NCBI GenBank assembly: GCA_948433435.1 | Contig: CAOJDX010000005.1 | Coordinates: 1 to 64,000, forward strand | Source: an uncultured Clostridia bacterium | GTDB taxonomy: Bacteria > Bacillota_I > Bacilli_A > RF39 > UBA660 | Direction: 5' to 3' | DNA: 64,000 nucleotides | Shown: positions 17,157-25,367 of the stretch, piece by piece | How positions within the stretch are numbered: the first letter of the stretch is position 1 | Layout: each line of letters begins with the position of its first letter | Program-made: the position numbers and the translations under genes | The notes under the pieces: model-generated | What the model was told of the DNA's origin: nothing | Database searches by the model: none | What the model saw: the letters and a program-made list of their open reading frames with translations, nothing else

Positions 17157-17183
17157 AGAGTATGCATAAATACTCTTTTTTTT
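17157..17183 (+). terminator. Terminator of the YjcZ-like operon
   Basis: AGAGTAT pairs with ATACTCT over a 6-base loop and is followed by seven or more T. Confidence 0.8.
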
Positions 17184-17195
17184 GGAAAAATAGTA

Positions 17196-17711
17196 ATGGT
17201 GATTCAGATGCTATATTATTTAAATAGTTTTTATCTTTATTCTTTTTTTGGCTTTTTATTGGAATTGTGTGTCAAAACATTTGTTTTTCATAGAATGAAT
17301 AGTGGTATTTTATATGGACCATGGTTACCAGTTTATGGTTTTGGAGCGATTAGTGTTATTTTTATTATGCGTTTTGTTTTTAACCGTTTTCAGATGCCAC
17401 GATGGTTGAAGATTATTTGTATGTTTTTGTTAGTTTGTTTTTTTCTTTCTTTAATTGAGTATTTAGGAGGAATTTTAATAGAAGGGGTATTTCATAAAAC
17501 ATTTTGGGATTATCGTGATATGAAATTTTCTTTAGGAAAATATGTTTCTCTTGAAATGGCCCTTTTATGGGGAGTTTGTAGTCTACTGATTATTTATGTG
17601 ATTAAACCATTATTAGATCCATTTATAAAAAAAATACCAGCCTTTGTTACGTGGTTAGTATCATTTTTGTTTATTATTGATGTAATTTTTACTTTTTTTC
17701 TTAGTCATTAA
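17196..17711 (+). CDS. CmpB-type (ABC_trans_CmpB) putative permease
   Basis: A 171-residue membrane protein with the pattern of the PF06541 family, annotated as putative ABC-transporter type IV: YSFFGFLLELCVKTF, GILYGPWLPVYGFGA, SLIEYLGGILIEGVFHKTFWDYRD and a final LLWG helix. Five transmembrane segments are visible. The biochemical role of the family is not well defined. The start is uncertain between 17196 and 17208; both are short of a perfect ribosome site. It overlaps the convergent gene by 4 bases at their 3' ends. Confidence 0.75.
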   Translation: MVIQMLYYLNSFYLYSFFGFLLELCVKTFVFHRMNSGILYGPWLPVYGFGAISVIFIMRFVFNRFQMPRWLKIICMFLLVCFFLSLIEYLGGILIEGVFHKTFWDYRDMKFSLGKYVSLEMALLWGVCSLLIIYVIKPLLDPFIKKIPAFVTWLVSFLFIIDVIFTFFLSH

Positions 17712-18433
17712 TTTAAATAGGTGCATTCTACGTGATATTTTTTTAGGGTATCAAAATCATGATTTATTATTAATGTTATTATTTCATCTAGGTTATTATT
17801 TATTGTTTCTGATTCTATGATCAGATGAATACTTTTTGAAATGTTTTGAAGATTATTGAAGATTATATTATAGTTTTTGGGAGTTAAATTTAATGCTTGT
17901 ACTCGTTCTTTAATAGAAATGATTTCTGTTTTTAAAGCCGTAAGATTGGTAATATTTTTTTCTATATTAATGGTGTAGAGTGGCAATTGATCATTTCCTT
18001 TTATTAATTCTTCTTTAATTAATGTTGTACAATCATTTAGTTTGGTATTATAAGTAGCAGTGAATTCTTCTTTGGATAATTTTTTATTGATTTTTTGTTC
18101 CAGGTATTTATTTAAAGTTTTTCCTTCTAAGTAATCCTCTTTATAAGTATCTTTTATTTTTTTCTTTTGATAAGTTACAGTAAAATATAGGTTTTTATTA
18201 TTTTTGTGATATATTTTCATAAAATATTTATCTTTGTTAGTTGATATTTTAGAATATTTAAAATTTTGTTTTTCTGTTTGATAATTTTTGTTGATATAGT
18301 TTAACATTTTTTCTTTAACCTTTGGTAATAGAAACTTTTCTTTTTTTTCTGAGATGATAATCAGGCCTAAAAATAGAATTACAATTAGGTAAAATAGGCC
18401 CATAGCTAAGGTTAGTTTATTTTTTTCATTCAT
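17708..18433 (-). CDS. Membrane-anchored hypothetical protein, 241 aa
   Basis: Not recognised. The product has one N-terminal transmembrane helix (about residues 8-27) and a Lys/Asn/Thr-rich remainder that should lie outside the membrane. The likely ribosome site is AGGAAG, rather far from the ATG. It stands alone between convergent and intergenic DNA. Confidence 0.6.
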   Translation of the reverse strand: MNEKNKLTLAMGLFYLIVILFLGLIIISEKKEKFLLPKVKEKMLNYINKNYQTEKQNFKYSKISTNKDKYFMKIYHKNNKNLYFTVTYQKKKIKDTYKEDYLEGKTLNKYLEQKINKKLSKEEFTATYNTKLNDCTTLIKEELIKGNDQLPLYTINIEKNITNLTALKTEIISIKERVQALNLTPKNYNIIFNNLQNISKSIHLIIESETINNNLDEIITLIINHDFDTLKKYHVECTYLN

Positions 18434-18730
18434 GTTTATCCCAACTTCCTTTCTTTTATTATATAGTAGTGATGGTTAGGGAGCAAGAGAGAGGGGAGAA
18501 TTTCATGAAAAATAAGTTGATCTTTCTAGAAAAGTGGTTGAGACATATTTATCTACTTTTATTAATGAGTTAGCATAGAAATGCATTTTTAATAGATTAG
18601 AATTAATTCAATTCTTATGAGTATTTTATTATAAGTAGGGGATAATAAAACCCGAAATATAAATTTCGGGTAGAAACAATAGATCATCTATGAGTTTAAA
18701 AAATGATGCTATCTTGTATTTTATTAGAGA
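18434..18730. other. Gene-poor interval with an 8-bp hairpin
   Basis: About 300 bp without a supported gene. At 18651-18670 CCCGAAAT and ATTTCGGG form a perfect stem with a 4-base loop; read on the minus strand it is followed by TTTTAT and could end the two-gene operon to its right. A 22-codon frame at 18505-18573 has a possible ribosome site (GAGGGGAGAA) but no recognisable product. Confidence 0.5.
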
Positions 18731-18943
18731 TTATTTTTCTTGTGCTTTTAGAATAATTTCATTGACTAACTTTAAATCGGTAATTTTTTTTATTTTATTT
18801 TGATTGATTTCACATAGTATTTGGTCTGAGGCATTTTCTGTATTAATTAAGTATAAATAGTTTTGATTCTGATATGTAATTTCTTTTACGATAATATATT
18901 TACTGCCATCACTAAGTGTTAAAATGATGTTTTCTTCTTTCAT
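18731..18943 (-). CDS. Small beta-rich hypothetical protein, 70 aa
   Basis: Not firmly recognised. The pattern ILTLSDGSKYIIVKEITYQNQNYLYLIN resembles small Firmicutes proteins of the DUF1292 type, but this is only a pattern resemblance. Its start codon overlaps the stop of the upstream gene by one base (TAATG), so it is translationally coupled to the 186-residue membrane protein. Confidence 0.6.
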   Translation of the reverse strand: MKEENIILTLSDGSKYIIVKEITYQNQNYLYLINTENASDQILCEINQNKIKKITDLKLVNEIILKAQEK

Positions 18944-19503
18944 TATTTTTCAGACCTTTTAATTAATTCTTTGATTTCATCGTATGGTTCATATTTGTTA
19001 TCTAAGTTACGAATATGGATAACATTAAAACTTAGGGCCATTATTAGTCCTGCTAATTGGTAAGGAGTAATCATAGGAGCGATATCTTTAATTAAGTTTG
19101 TTATGAAGAGTATAGAACCTACAGCACCAATTCCTTTTATCCAATCCCAGGTATTCTTACCAATTTTTTTTAACTCCTTATGTTCGTTTTTTTCGGTTAT
19201 GTTGAAATCAATAATCTCTAATTCTGATTCTTCTTGTTCTTTTATCTCATTGTAGGCATATTTTCCCAATTTATAGGTTTCACATAATGAGGTAATTGTA
19301 GGAATCATTAGGGCTATTTGATTATACCATTCCATTTCATCTAATGTCATCATGGAAGTAGTAGTAAATGTTGTATATAGGCTTGCTGTTATTAAAGTAG
19401 CTTCTAGCCCAATAATTCCAATTTTTTTAAGTTTTGAGATTTTTTCTTCACTTGTTTTTTCTAAATTAATAATTTCTAATTCATTATCTTTAATATGATT
19501 CAT
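18943..19503 (-). CDS. Membrane protein of unknown function, 186 aa
   Basis: Not recognised. The start follows GAGGGGGAATTCT; a longer in-frame extension upstream lacks a ribosome site and crosses the promoter. The product has charged ends and hydrophobic stretches near residues 26-50, 60-75, 127-145 and 150-165, suggesting up to four membrane segments, with an acidic loop between the two pairs. It shares a transcript with the small gene that follows. Confidence 0.65.
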   Translation of the reverse strand: MNHIKDNELEIINLEKTSEEKISKLKKIGIIGLEATLITASLYTTFTTTSMMTLDEMEWYNQIALMIPTITSLCETYKLGKYAYNEIKEQEESELEIIDFNITEKNEHKELKKIGKNTWDWIKGIGAVGSILFITNLIKDIAPMITPYQLAGLIMALSFNVIHIRNLDNKYEPYDEIKELIKRSEK

Positions 19504-19534
19504 AGAATTCCCCCTCTTTATTAAAAGTGGTTGT

Positions 19535-19563
19535 AGTATATCAGAAATAGTGATATTTGTCAA
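19535..19563 (-). promoter_or_regulatory. SigA-type promoter of the 186-aa membrane protein
   Basis: On the minus strand TTGACA, 17-bp spacer and TATACT, 32 bp before the start codon. Confidence 0.7.
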
Positions 19564-19758
19564 TCTTTTGTTTGAGTTACTTTGAGCTAAGAACAACAGA
19601 GGGAGATGAAATAAAAAGAATTTTTTCTTATTTATTGTCTTTGAAATGGTAAAGTGATGATGAATAAGTGTAGCTATTAATTTTTCGTAATTTTTAAAAA
19701 AAGTCATTTACTAGTATTTTTTTTTATGTTATTATGGTAATAATAGGTGGTGGCTAAG

Positions 19759-21234
19759 ATGAATGAAACAGTAAATAATAATTTAAAAATAATAAAGGCA
19801 AGAGTAGAACAAGATAAATATGCTGCAGTTGAATTAAAAATTATTAAGGCTAATGGTCGAGAAGTTTTGAAAGATTTATATGTAGAAAAGGAAATGAATC
19901 AAGGAGAAATTTTTACTGCTAGTGATAATGTATTAGTTAGTCTTCATCGATCATTAAGAAGTGGTGAAGTAGCTAATTTACAACTAATTTCATCAACTGG
20001 AGAGGTTTTAATGAGACCTGAGTTTAGTGAGATTAATCAATTTGATAACGGATTATTTGTTGGTGTAAAAGCAGTTAGTAATATGATTAGTATAAAAAAT
20101 AATCAAGCTTTAAAAACTGATGCTCTAAAAGTTCAAGAAATTGCTACAGATAGTAAAAGCATTAAAGAACAGATGATTCATACAATGAAATCTAATCATC
20201 CTGATCGTGAGTTAAGATTTATATATGAAGATGCTTATAATGAAGCAGCTGTCTATAAAATAGAGAAAATAGATGGAAAATATAGTTCGAAATTAGTGGG
20301 AGATAAAGCTAGTTTTATTGCAACAGATGGTATTAATGTATATTCACATAGCAATATTGTTGCAGATATTACTAAGATAGAAAAAGTAGGGGAAGAAGAG
20401 GTTGTTGTTAAAAATATTGAAAAGGTAGAAATGCCAACCTTAAATTTTGGTAAGATTGATCATTCTGTATCTATGTTTGAGCAATATGCTCCTAAAAGTA
20501 TTCCCACTCCACCTGAGCAGATTCAAGAAATTAAACCAATTATTTCTGAAGTTAATGTTGATCAGGTTGTGATACCAGTTGCAGATCATAAACCTATTCA
20601 AGAAGAAAAAATAGAGAGTGCTCCTAAGAATAATTTTTTTGAAGATGTAGATACAAGTGTTTTAGTTAATGAACCAATTGCAATTAGTGATGAAAAAGTT
20701 TTAATCGAAGAAGATATACCAAAAAAGAAGCCTCAAACTTTTGATGAGTTTTTTGGTGTTAGTGAGAGTGTTGCTGAAGAAAAATCTATGCCTGTTGTTG
20801 AATTTGAGGACTATGATTCTACAGATAAGTATGAACAGTTAGGTGATATGATTTCTAAAATCATCACAGAGCAAAAAGAAGCTAGAGATAGACTTTCTGA
20901 GTATGAGACTCAAGTAAGAGATATGGAAGAAAGATTAAGTAAGGCAAATCAAGAAATTGAAAATAAGACTAAAAAAGTTAATACTTTAATTAATCAGAAT
21001 CGTCAAATAGGTGATGAAAATAGAAGTTTAAAAAATAGAGTAAATGGACTTGAAGGCAAAGTGGAAAAATTAGAACAAAGTAATGAGCAATATTTAAAAG
21101 AGAATGATAGATTAAAAACAGAGGCTAATAAAGGAAATGCTAAACTTAATGGTATCATTTCTTCAGTTAGTGAACTGCTTGGCAGTTATGGAGAATCAGA
21201 TCATTCGTATGCAGTGAAGAAAAAAGTAGCATAA
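19759..21234 (+). CDS. Coiled-coil protein of unknown function, 491 aa
   Basis: Not recognised. Residues 1 to about 215 form a mixed alpha/beta region, followed by an acidic, Pro-containing linker (about 220-360) and a long coiled coil (about 370-470, with regular heptads such as EYETQVRDMEERLSKANQEI). There is no signal peptide or membrane segment. The start is set at the ATG after AATAGGTGG. The gene stands alone with a terminator. A structural or division-related role would be a guess. Confidence 0.7.
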   Translation: MNETVNNNLKIIKARVEQDKYAAVELKIIKANGREVLKDLYVEKEMNQGEIFTASDNVLVSLHRSLRSGEVANLQLISSTGEVLMRPEFSEINQFDNGLFVGVKAVSNMISIKNNQALKTDALKVQEIATDSKSIKEQMIHTMKSNHPDRELRFIYEDAYNEAAVYKIEKIDGKYSSKLVGDKASFIATDGINVYSHSNIVADITKIEKVGEEEVVVKNIEKVEMPTLNFGKIDHSVSMFEQYAPKSIPTPPEQIQEIKPIISEVNVDQVVIPVADHKPIQEEKIESAPKNNFFEDVDTSVLVNEPIAISDEKVLIEEDIPKKKPQTFDEFFGVSESVAEEKSMPVVEFEDYDSTDKYEQLGDMISKIITEQKEARDRLSEYETQVRDMEERLSKANQEIENKTKKVNTLINQNRQIGDENRSLKNRVNGLEGKVEKLEQSNEQYLKENDRLKTEANKGNAKLNGIISSVSELLGSYGESDHSYAVKKKVA

Positions 21235-21255
21235 AAGAATATAAGTTTGTTTAGT

Positions 21256-21286
21256 AAAAGTGAATTTTAGGCATTCACTTTTTTAT
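21256..21286 (+). terminator. Terminator of the coiled-coil gene
   Basis: AAAAGTGAAT pairs with ATTCACTTTT over a 7-base loop, followed by T's. Confidence 0.8.
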
Positions 21287-21302
21287 ATTGAAAATAATTT
21301 TG

Positions 21303-21331
21303 TTGACAAATATATTAAAGTATAGTATAAT
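21303..21331 (+). promoter_or_regulatory. Perfect SigA promoter of the J-domain-like gene
   Basis: TTGACA, a 17-bp spacer and TATAAT are all consensus, 30 bp upstream of the start codon. Confidence 0.8.
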
Positions 21332-21361
21332 CTGTCCTATAAAAAAGAAGGGGGAAAATAA

Positions 21362-22162
21362 ATGAAAGTAACTGCAGATGGAATTTTGGATAAAATTGTA
21401 ACTATTATTAATTATTATAAAGAGAATTGTTTAGATAAAGAAATAGTAGATTATTATGATTTGTTCCAATTAGATCGATTATATAATAGTGATTATCATA
21501 ATAAAAAGATATTAAGTGAGTTAAAAAAGTATAGGAGAATCTTTCATTCTGATTTAAGTGGTTATCTACCAGAAGATATTCGAATTGATTATTTAACAAT
21601 TGAAAAAGAATATAGAAATTGTATTGCTATTTTTTCTGATGTTAAGGTAAGAAAAAATTATGATAGTTCTTTAGAAAAATCATATTATGAGTCTATGAAA
21701 GAAACTAGATCAAGTTCAAAGCCAAGTTTTTCTAATTTTGATGAAAATGTAACTGAATTTGATCGTCAAAAAAGACGAGAAGAAGGTATGAGAAAGCAAG
21801 AGGAAGTAATGGAGCGCATCAAAAGAGAGCAAATGGAGAGAATGGAGCGTTTAAATAGGGAACAAGAAGAAAGAGCTAAAGAGCGAGAAGAACGAATTAA
21901 ACAGCAAGAGGAGAGAATGAAAGCTAAAAGTCCGAAAGAAGAAATTATGCAACTAGAAATGAAGCAGGAAGAAAGTGTAGACTTTATTAAAAATGAAGCA
22001 GATGCAGAAAAGAATGGACAGGAGTCAGGAAATAAAAAAATAACTAATCTTTATATTAATTGGGATTTTATTAGTAATATGTGGAGTAATATTTCTAGAA
22101 AAAAGAGTGTAATTAGAACTTTCAAGAAAAAAGTATTAGAGAAAGTAAGAAAATTTGTGTAA
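21362..22162 (+). CDS. Degenerate J-domain-like protein with charged coiled coil
   Basis: The 266-residue product has a region (about 28-100) that reads like a J domain: DYYDLFQLDR, a helix ending LKKYRRIFHSDLSG, and a closing IFSDVKVRKNYDSSLE. The HPD tripeptide that stimulates DnaK is HSD here, so it may not activate Hsp70. Residues 130-200 are a highly charged Glu/Arg/Lys coiled coil with ERMERLNREQEER-type heptads, and the C-terminus is basic and amphipathic. There is no signal peptide. The ribosome site is AAGGGGG. I cannot name a gene. Confidence 0.65.
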   Translation: MKVTADGILDKIVTIINYYKENCLDKEIVDYYDLFQLDRLYNSDYHNKKILSELKKYRRIFHSDLSGYLPEDIRIDYLTIEKEYRNCIAIFSDVKVRKNYDSSLEKSYYESMKETRSSSKPSFSNFDENVTEFDRQKRREEGMRKQEEVMERIKREQMERMERLNREQEERAKEREERIKQQEERMKAKSPKEEIMQLEMKQEESVDFIKNEADAEKNGQESGNKKITNLYINWDFISNMWSNISRKKSVIRTFKKKVLEKVRKFV

Positions 22163-22226
22163 AGTAATTAGACTTTTATAGGATTGATAATACAGAAATA
22201 CTTTTATTAAAAAGAAATTTAGAGAT

Positions 22227-22271
22227 AGGGTTCTTATTTTTTGTGAGGAGGAACTCTTTCTTTTTTTTTTT
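22227..22271 (+). terminator. Terminator before suf operon
   Basis: AGGGTTC and GAACTCT form a stem (one G-T pair) over a 17-base loop, followed by a long T run. Confidence 0.55.
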
Positions 22272-22352
22272 ATTAATGGTAAAATATAGATGTTTTCTTA
22301 ATCCTACATTTTTTTTAGTAGAGATGCTTTATTCTTAAAGTGAGGTGGTTTT

Positions 22353-23117
22353 ATGTTAGAGATTAAAAACTTGAGTTGTAAAGTTAAAGATCATGAAAAG
22401 ATTATCCTTTCGGATTTTAATTTAAAAATAAATAGTGGTGAGGTTCATGCTATTATGGGACCTAATGGTGCTGGAAAGAGTACCTTATCTAAAATTATGA
22501 TGGGACATTATAATTATGATGTTTTAGAGGGAAACATATATTTTAATGATGAAGATATTACTAATTTAGATACTAGTAAGCGGGCTAGACTAGGAATTTT
22601 TTTAGCAATGCAAGATCCAACTGTTATTAGTGGTGTAAGTAATAGTGAATTTTTAAGAGAGGCAATGCAAGAAATTAAAGGAGAAAAAGTTAATTTGTAT
22701 CAATTTATTACTCAAATGAATTCTAATATTAGTGATCTTCATTTAAGTAGTGATATGATTCATCGTTCTATTAATGAAGGTTTTAGTGGTGGAGAAAAGA
22801 AGAAAAATGAAGTTTTACAATTAAAAATGTTAAAACCAAAGTTTATTATTTTAGATGAACTTGATAGTGGTTTAGATGTTGATAGTTTAAAGATTGTTTG
22901 CTCTAACATTAATGAATATTTAAAGGAAAATCCAGATACTGCTGTTTTAATTATTACTCATTATCCTAGAATTCTTGAATATATTCAACCAAATTATGTT
23001 CATGTTCTGAATAATGGTAAGATTGTTCAAACAGGAGACTTTTCTCTTGCCAAAGAAATTGAAAAAAAAGGATATCAGGGTATAAATGTACTAGGAAAGA
23101 TTGATGAAAATGAATAA
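22353..23117 (+). CDS. sufC: Fe-S cluster assembly ATPase SufC
   Basis: SufC is the ABC-type ATPase of the SufBCD scaffold that builds iron-sulfur clusters. The 254-residue protein has Walker A GPNGAGKST (from about 36), MGHYNYDV, the Suf-type FLAMQDPT Q-loop region, signature FSGGEKKKNE near 145 and Walker B IILDELDSGLDVD near 168. It heads a sufCDSUB operon in the usual Firmicutes order. The ribosome site is GAGGTGG. Confidence 0.95.
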   Translation: MLEIKNLSCKVKDHEKIILSDFNLKINSGEVHAIMGPNGAGKSTLSKIMMGHYNYDVLEGNIYFNDEDITNLDTSKRARLGIFLAMQDPTVISGVSNSEFLREAMQEIKGEKVNLYQFITQMNSNISDLHLSSDMIHRSINEGFSGGEKKKNEVLQLKMLKPKFIILDELDSGLDVDSLKIVCSNINEYLKENPDTAVLIITHYPRILEYIQPNYVHVLNNGKIVQTGDFSLAKEIEKKGYQGINVLGKIDENE

Positions 23118-23703
23118 AATAATAGAGAATGATACCATTTTATATTTGAATCAAGATGATTTTGAAGTAGTGTTAGATATTAATAGTAATTGTAAGGTAG
23201 AAGTTTATCATTTTGTTATTAATCATAGTTCTTCTATTATGATTAATCTTAATTCAGAAGGGGCGACTGTAAATTATCACTATAGTACAATTAATTATGA
23301 TGATCATGAAGTTAAAATTGAAGTTAATCATAAAGAAAAAAATACCACTAGTAATTTATATAATCATGGGGTGAATGTTAAAACAGGAAGACTAACTTTT
23401 TTGGTAAATGGAATTGTTCCTAAAGATATGGTTCGGTGTATTTGTAATCAGGAGAATCAAATTATTAATATTAGTGATGGAAAAAGTGCGATTTGTCCTA
23501 ATTTATTGATCGATTGTTATGATGTTATTTCTAATCATTCTGCTTATATTGGTAAATTTAGTTTAGAGAAAGTTTTTTATTTAGAAAGTAGAGGGTTTAG
23601 TAAGAAAATAGCTTATCAGCTTTTATTAAAAGGTTTCTTGATTTTTGAAGGTGTTAAGCAAGATATTTTGGGGGATTATTTATTAGAAATTGAGAATATT
23701 TAG
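23104..23703 (+). CDS. sufD: Short SufD-like Fe-S assembly protein
   Basis: Placed between sufC and sufS, where sufD is expected. At 199 residues it is about half the usual length: the N-terminal helical part is absent, and only the beta-helix core and the C-terminal helices remain. The end (FYLESRGFSKKIAYQLLLKGF) is the typical SufB/SufD C-terminal motif, and NHSAYIGKF fits the conserved histidine region. It overlaps the 3' end of sufC by 14 bases; ATG 23104 or 23110 may be used. It probably pairs with SufB on SufC. Confidence 0.82.
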   Translation: MKMNKIIENDTILYLNQDDFEVVLDINSNCKVEVYHFVINHSSSIMINLNSEGATVNYHYSTINYDDHEVKIEVNHKEKNTTSNLYNHGVNVKTGRLTFLVNGIVPKDMVRCICNQENQIINISDGKSAICPNLLIDCYDVISNHSAYIGKFSLEKVFYLESRGFSKKIAYQLLLKGFLIFEGVKQDILGDYLLEIENI

Positions 23704-23715
23704 GAGGTGTAGATA

Positions 23716-24912
23716 ATGAATAGAGAAGACTTTCCAATGCTTAGGCAGGATATTGTTTACTTTGATAATGGAGCGACTACGTTAAAACCTCAGTGTGTTA
23801 TTGATAAAATGGTTGACTATTATAGTAATTATACGTCTAATATTCATCGAGGAGATTATGAAGCAGCGATTAGGACGAATAAGGAATATGATGGAGTAAG
23901 AGAGTTAGTTAGAGAGTTTATTAAGGCTCAAAAAGAGAGTGAAATTGTTTTTACAAAAGGTAGTACAGAGGCTCTTAATATGATCGTCTTTGGATATTTT
24001 AAAAATATTTTAAAAAAGGGTGATGAGGTTTTAATTGATAAGGCAGAGCATGCTAGTAATGTTTTACCTTGGCTTATTTTACAGGAAGAGATAGGAATCA
24101 AAGTGAGTTGTATTTCTCTTGATGAGAATTATGAGCTTACTGTGTCTGAAGTGAAGAAATCTATTAGTGATAAAACTAAAGTAATAGCGATAAGTCATGT
24201 TAGCAATGTCGTAGGAGATATTCGTGATGTTCAGTCTATTGGACGAATTTGTCAAGAAAAGAAAATTTACTTTGTAGTGGATGCTAGTCAGGCAGTTAGT
24301 CATATTCCCGTTAATGTAGTAGAAAGTAATATCGATTTTCTGGCCTTTTCTGGACATAAGATGATGGGGCCAACAGGAGTTGGAGTTTTGTACGGGAAAT
24401 ATGATTTACTTTTGAAAATGAAACCATTAGAATATGGTGGTGGAATGAATCAGTTTTTTGAAGAAGATGGAACTTATGAGTTGAAGTTGCCACCTATTCG
24501 ATTTGAAGCAGGAACTCCTCCTATTGCTGAAGTTATTGGCTTGGGGGAAGCTATTCGATATATTAATCAAATTGGAGTGGAAAAAATCCATGAACATGAG
24601 ATGAAATTAAAAAAATATTTGATTCAAGAAATGGAAAAGATTGAAAATGTTATTTTGTATAATAAAACAAGTGAAAGTGGTATTGTTATTTTTAATTTAG
24701 ATCGGGTTTTTAGTCAGGATACTTCCATTTATTTGAATCATTATCATATTTATATTCGGGCAGGGAATCATTGTACAAAAATGCTTAAAGATGATTTGAA
24801 AATCAAAAATACTTGTCGTATTAGTATGTATGTCTATAATACAAAAGAAGATGTTGATCGATTCATTGAAGCTTTAAAAAATAGTAAAGATATATTTAAA
24901 ATAGTAATATAG
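23716..24912 (+). CDS. sufS: Cysteine desulfurase SufS
   Basis: A PLP enzyme that removes sulfur from cysteine for cluster assembly. The 398-residue protein begins in the SufS manner (REDFPML, VYFDNGATTLKP), binds PLP through the lysine in SGHKMMGPTGVG near residue 215, and carries the persulfide cysteine in RAGNHC near 353. Group II features (RAGNHC instead of a long flexible loop) match SufS, not NifS. The ribosome site is AGGAGGTG, 12 bp after sufD. Confidence 0.95.
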   Translation: MNREDFPMLRQDIVYFDNGATTLKPQCVIDKMVDYYSNYTSNIHRGDYEAAIRTNKEYDGVRELVREFIKAQKESEIVFTKGSTEALNMIVFGYFKNILKKGDEVLIDKAEHASNVLPWLILQEEIGIKVSCISLDENYELTVSEVKKSISDKTKVIAISHVSNVVGDIRDVQSIGRICQEKKIYFVVDASQAVSHIPVNVVESNIDFLAFSGHKMMGPTGVGVLYGKYDLLLKMKPLEYGGGMNQFFEEDGTYELKLPPIRFEAGTPPIAEVIGLGEAIRYINQIGVEKIHEHEMKLKKYLIQEMEKIENVILYNKTSESGIVIFNLDRVFSQDTSIYLNHYHIYIRAGNHCTKMLKDDLKIKNTCRISMYVYNTKEDVDRFIEALKNSKDIFKIVI

Positions 24913-24926
24913 AAAGAGTGTGTTTT

Positions 24927-25367
24927 ATGAATATAGTAGAGGATAAAGAATTAAGAAGAGAAATTATTGTAGATAATTATCAGCATCCAATGAATCGGGG
25001 GTTAGTGGAGGATAGTACTTATTTAAAGGAAAATACGAATAATGAGTCTTGTATTGATAATCTTGATATGCAACTTAAGGTTGTTAATGATAAAATAGAG
25101 GATATTCGTTTTGATGGAGAGGCTTGTGCTATTTCGACTAGTGCTACTTCTATTCTAATTAGAAGTTTAATTGGGAAAGATGTTATGACTGCTAGAAAAA
25201 TTTTACAGAATTATCGTAATATGATTGAGGAAGGGGAATATGATCCAGAACTTTTAGGTGAACTAGTGGTATATGATGAACTATCTAAGCAACCTAATCG
25301 TATTAAATGTGCATTACTTCCTTATCAGGCTATTTGTAAAATGTTAAATAGATTGGATGAGAGTTAA
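24927..25367 (+). CDS. sufU: Zinc-dependent sulfurtransferase SufU
   Basis: SufU takes sulfur from SufS. The 146-residue protein keeps the three zinc ligand cysteines and the aspartate: SCIDN (Cys and Asp two residues later), EACAIS and RIKCALLPY. The first motif is CID instead of the common CGD. Its stop codon overlaps the first base of sufB (TAATG). The start is at ATG 24927; a GTG 9 bases upstream is less likely. Confidence 0.92.
   Translation: MNIVEDKELRREIIVDNYQHPMNRGLVEDSTYLKENTNNESCIDNLDMQLKVVNDKIEDIRFDGEACAISTSATSILIRSLIGKDVMTARKILQNYRNMIEEGEYDPELLGELVVYDELSKQPNRIKCALLPYQAICKMLNRLDES

Noticed and set aside
18505-18573. 22-codon frame with a GAGGGGAGAA site upstream
   Set aside because: Too short, no recognisable product or conservation evidence; kept only as a remark on the intergenic region.
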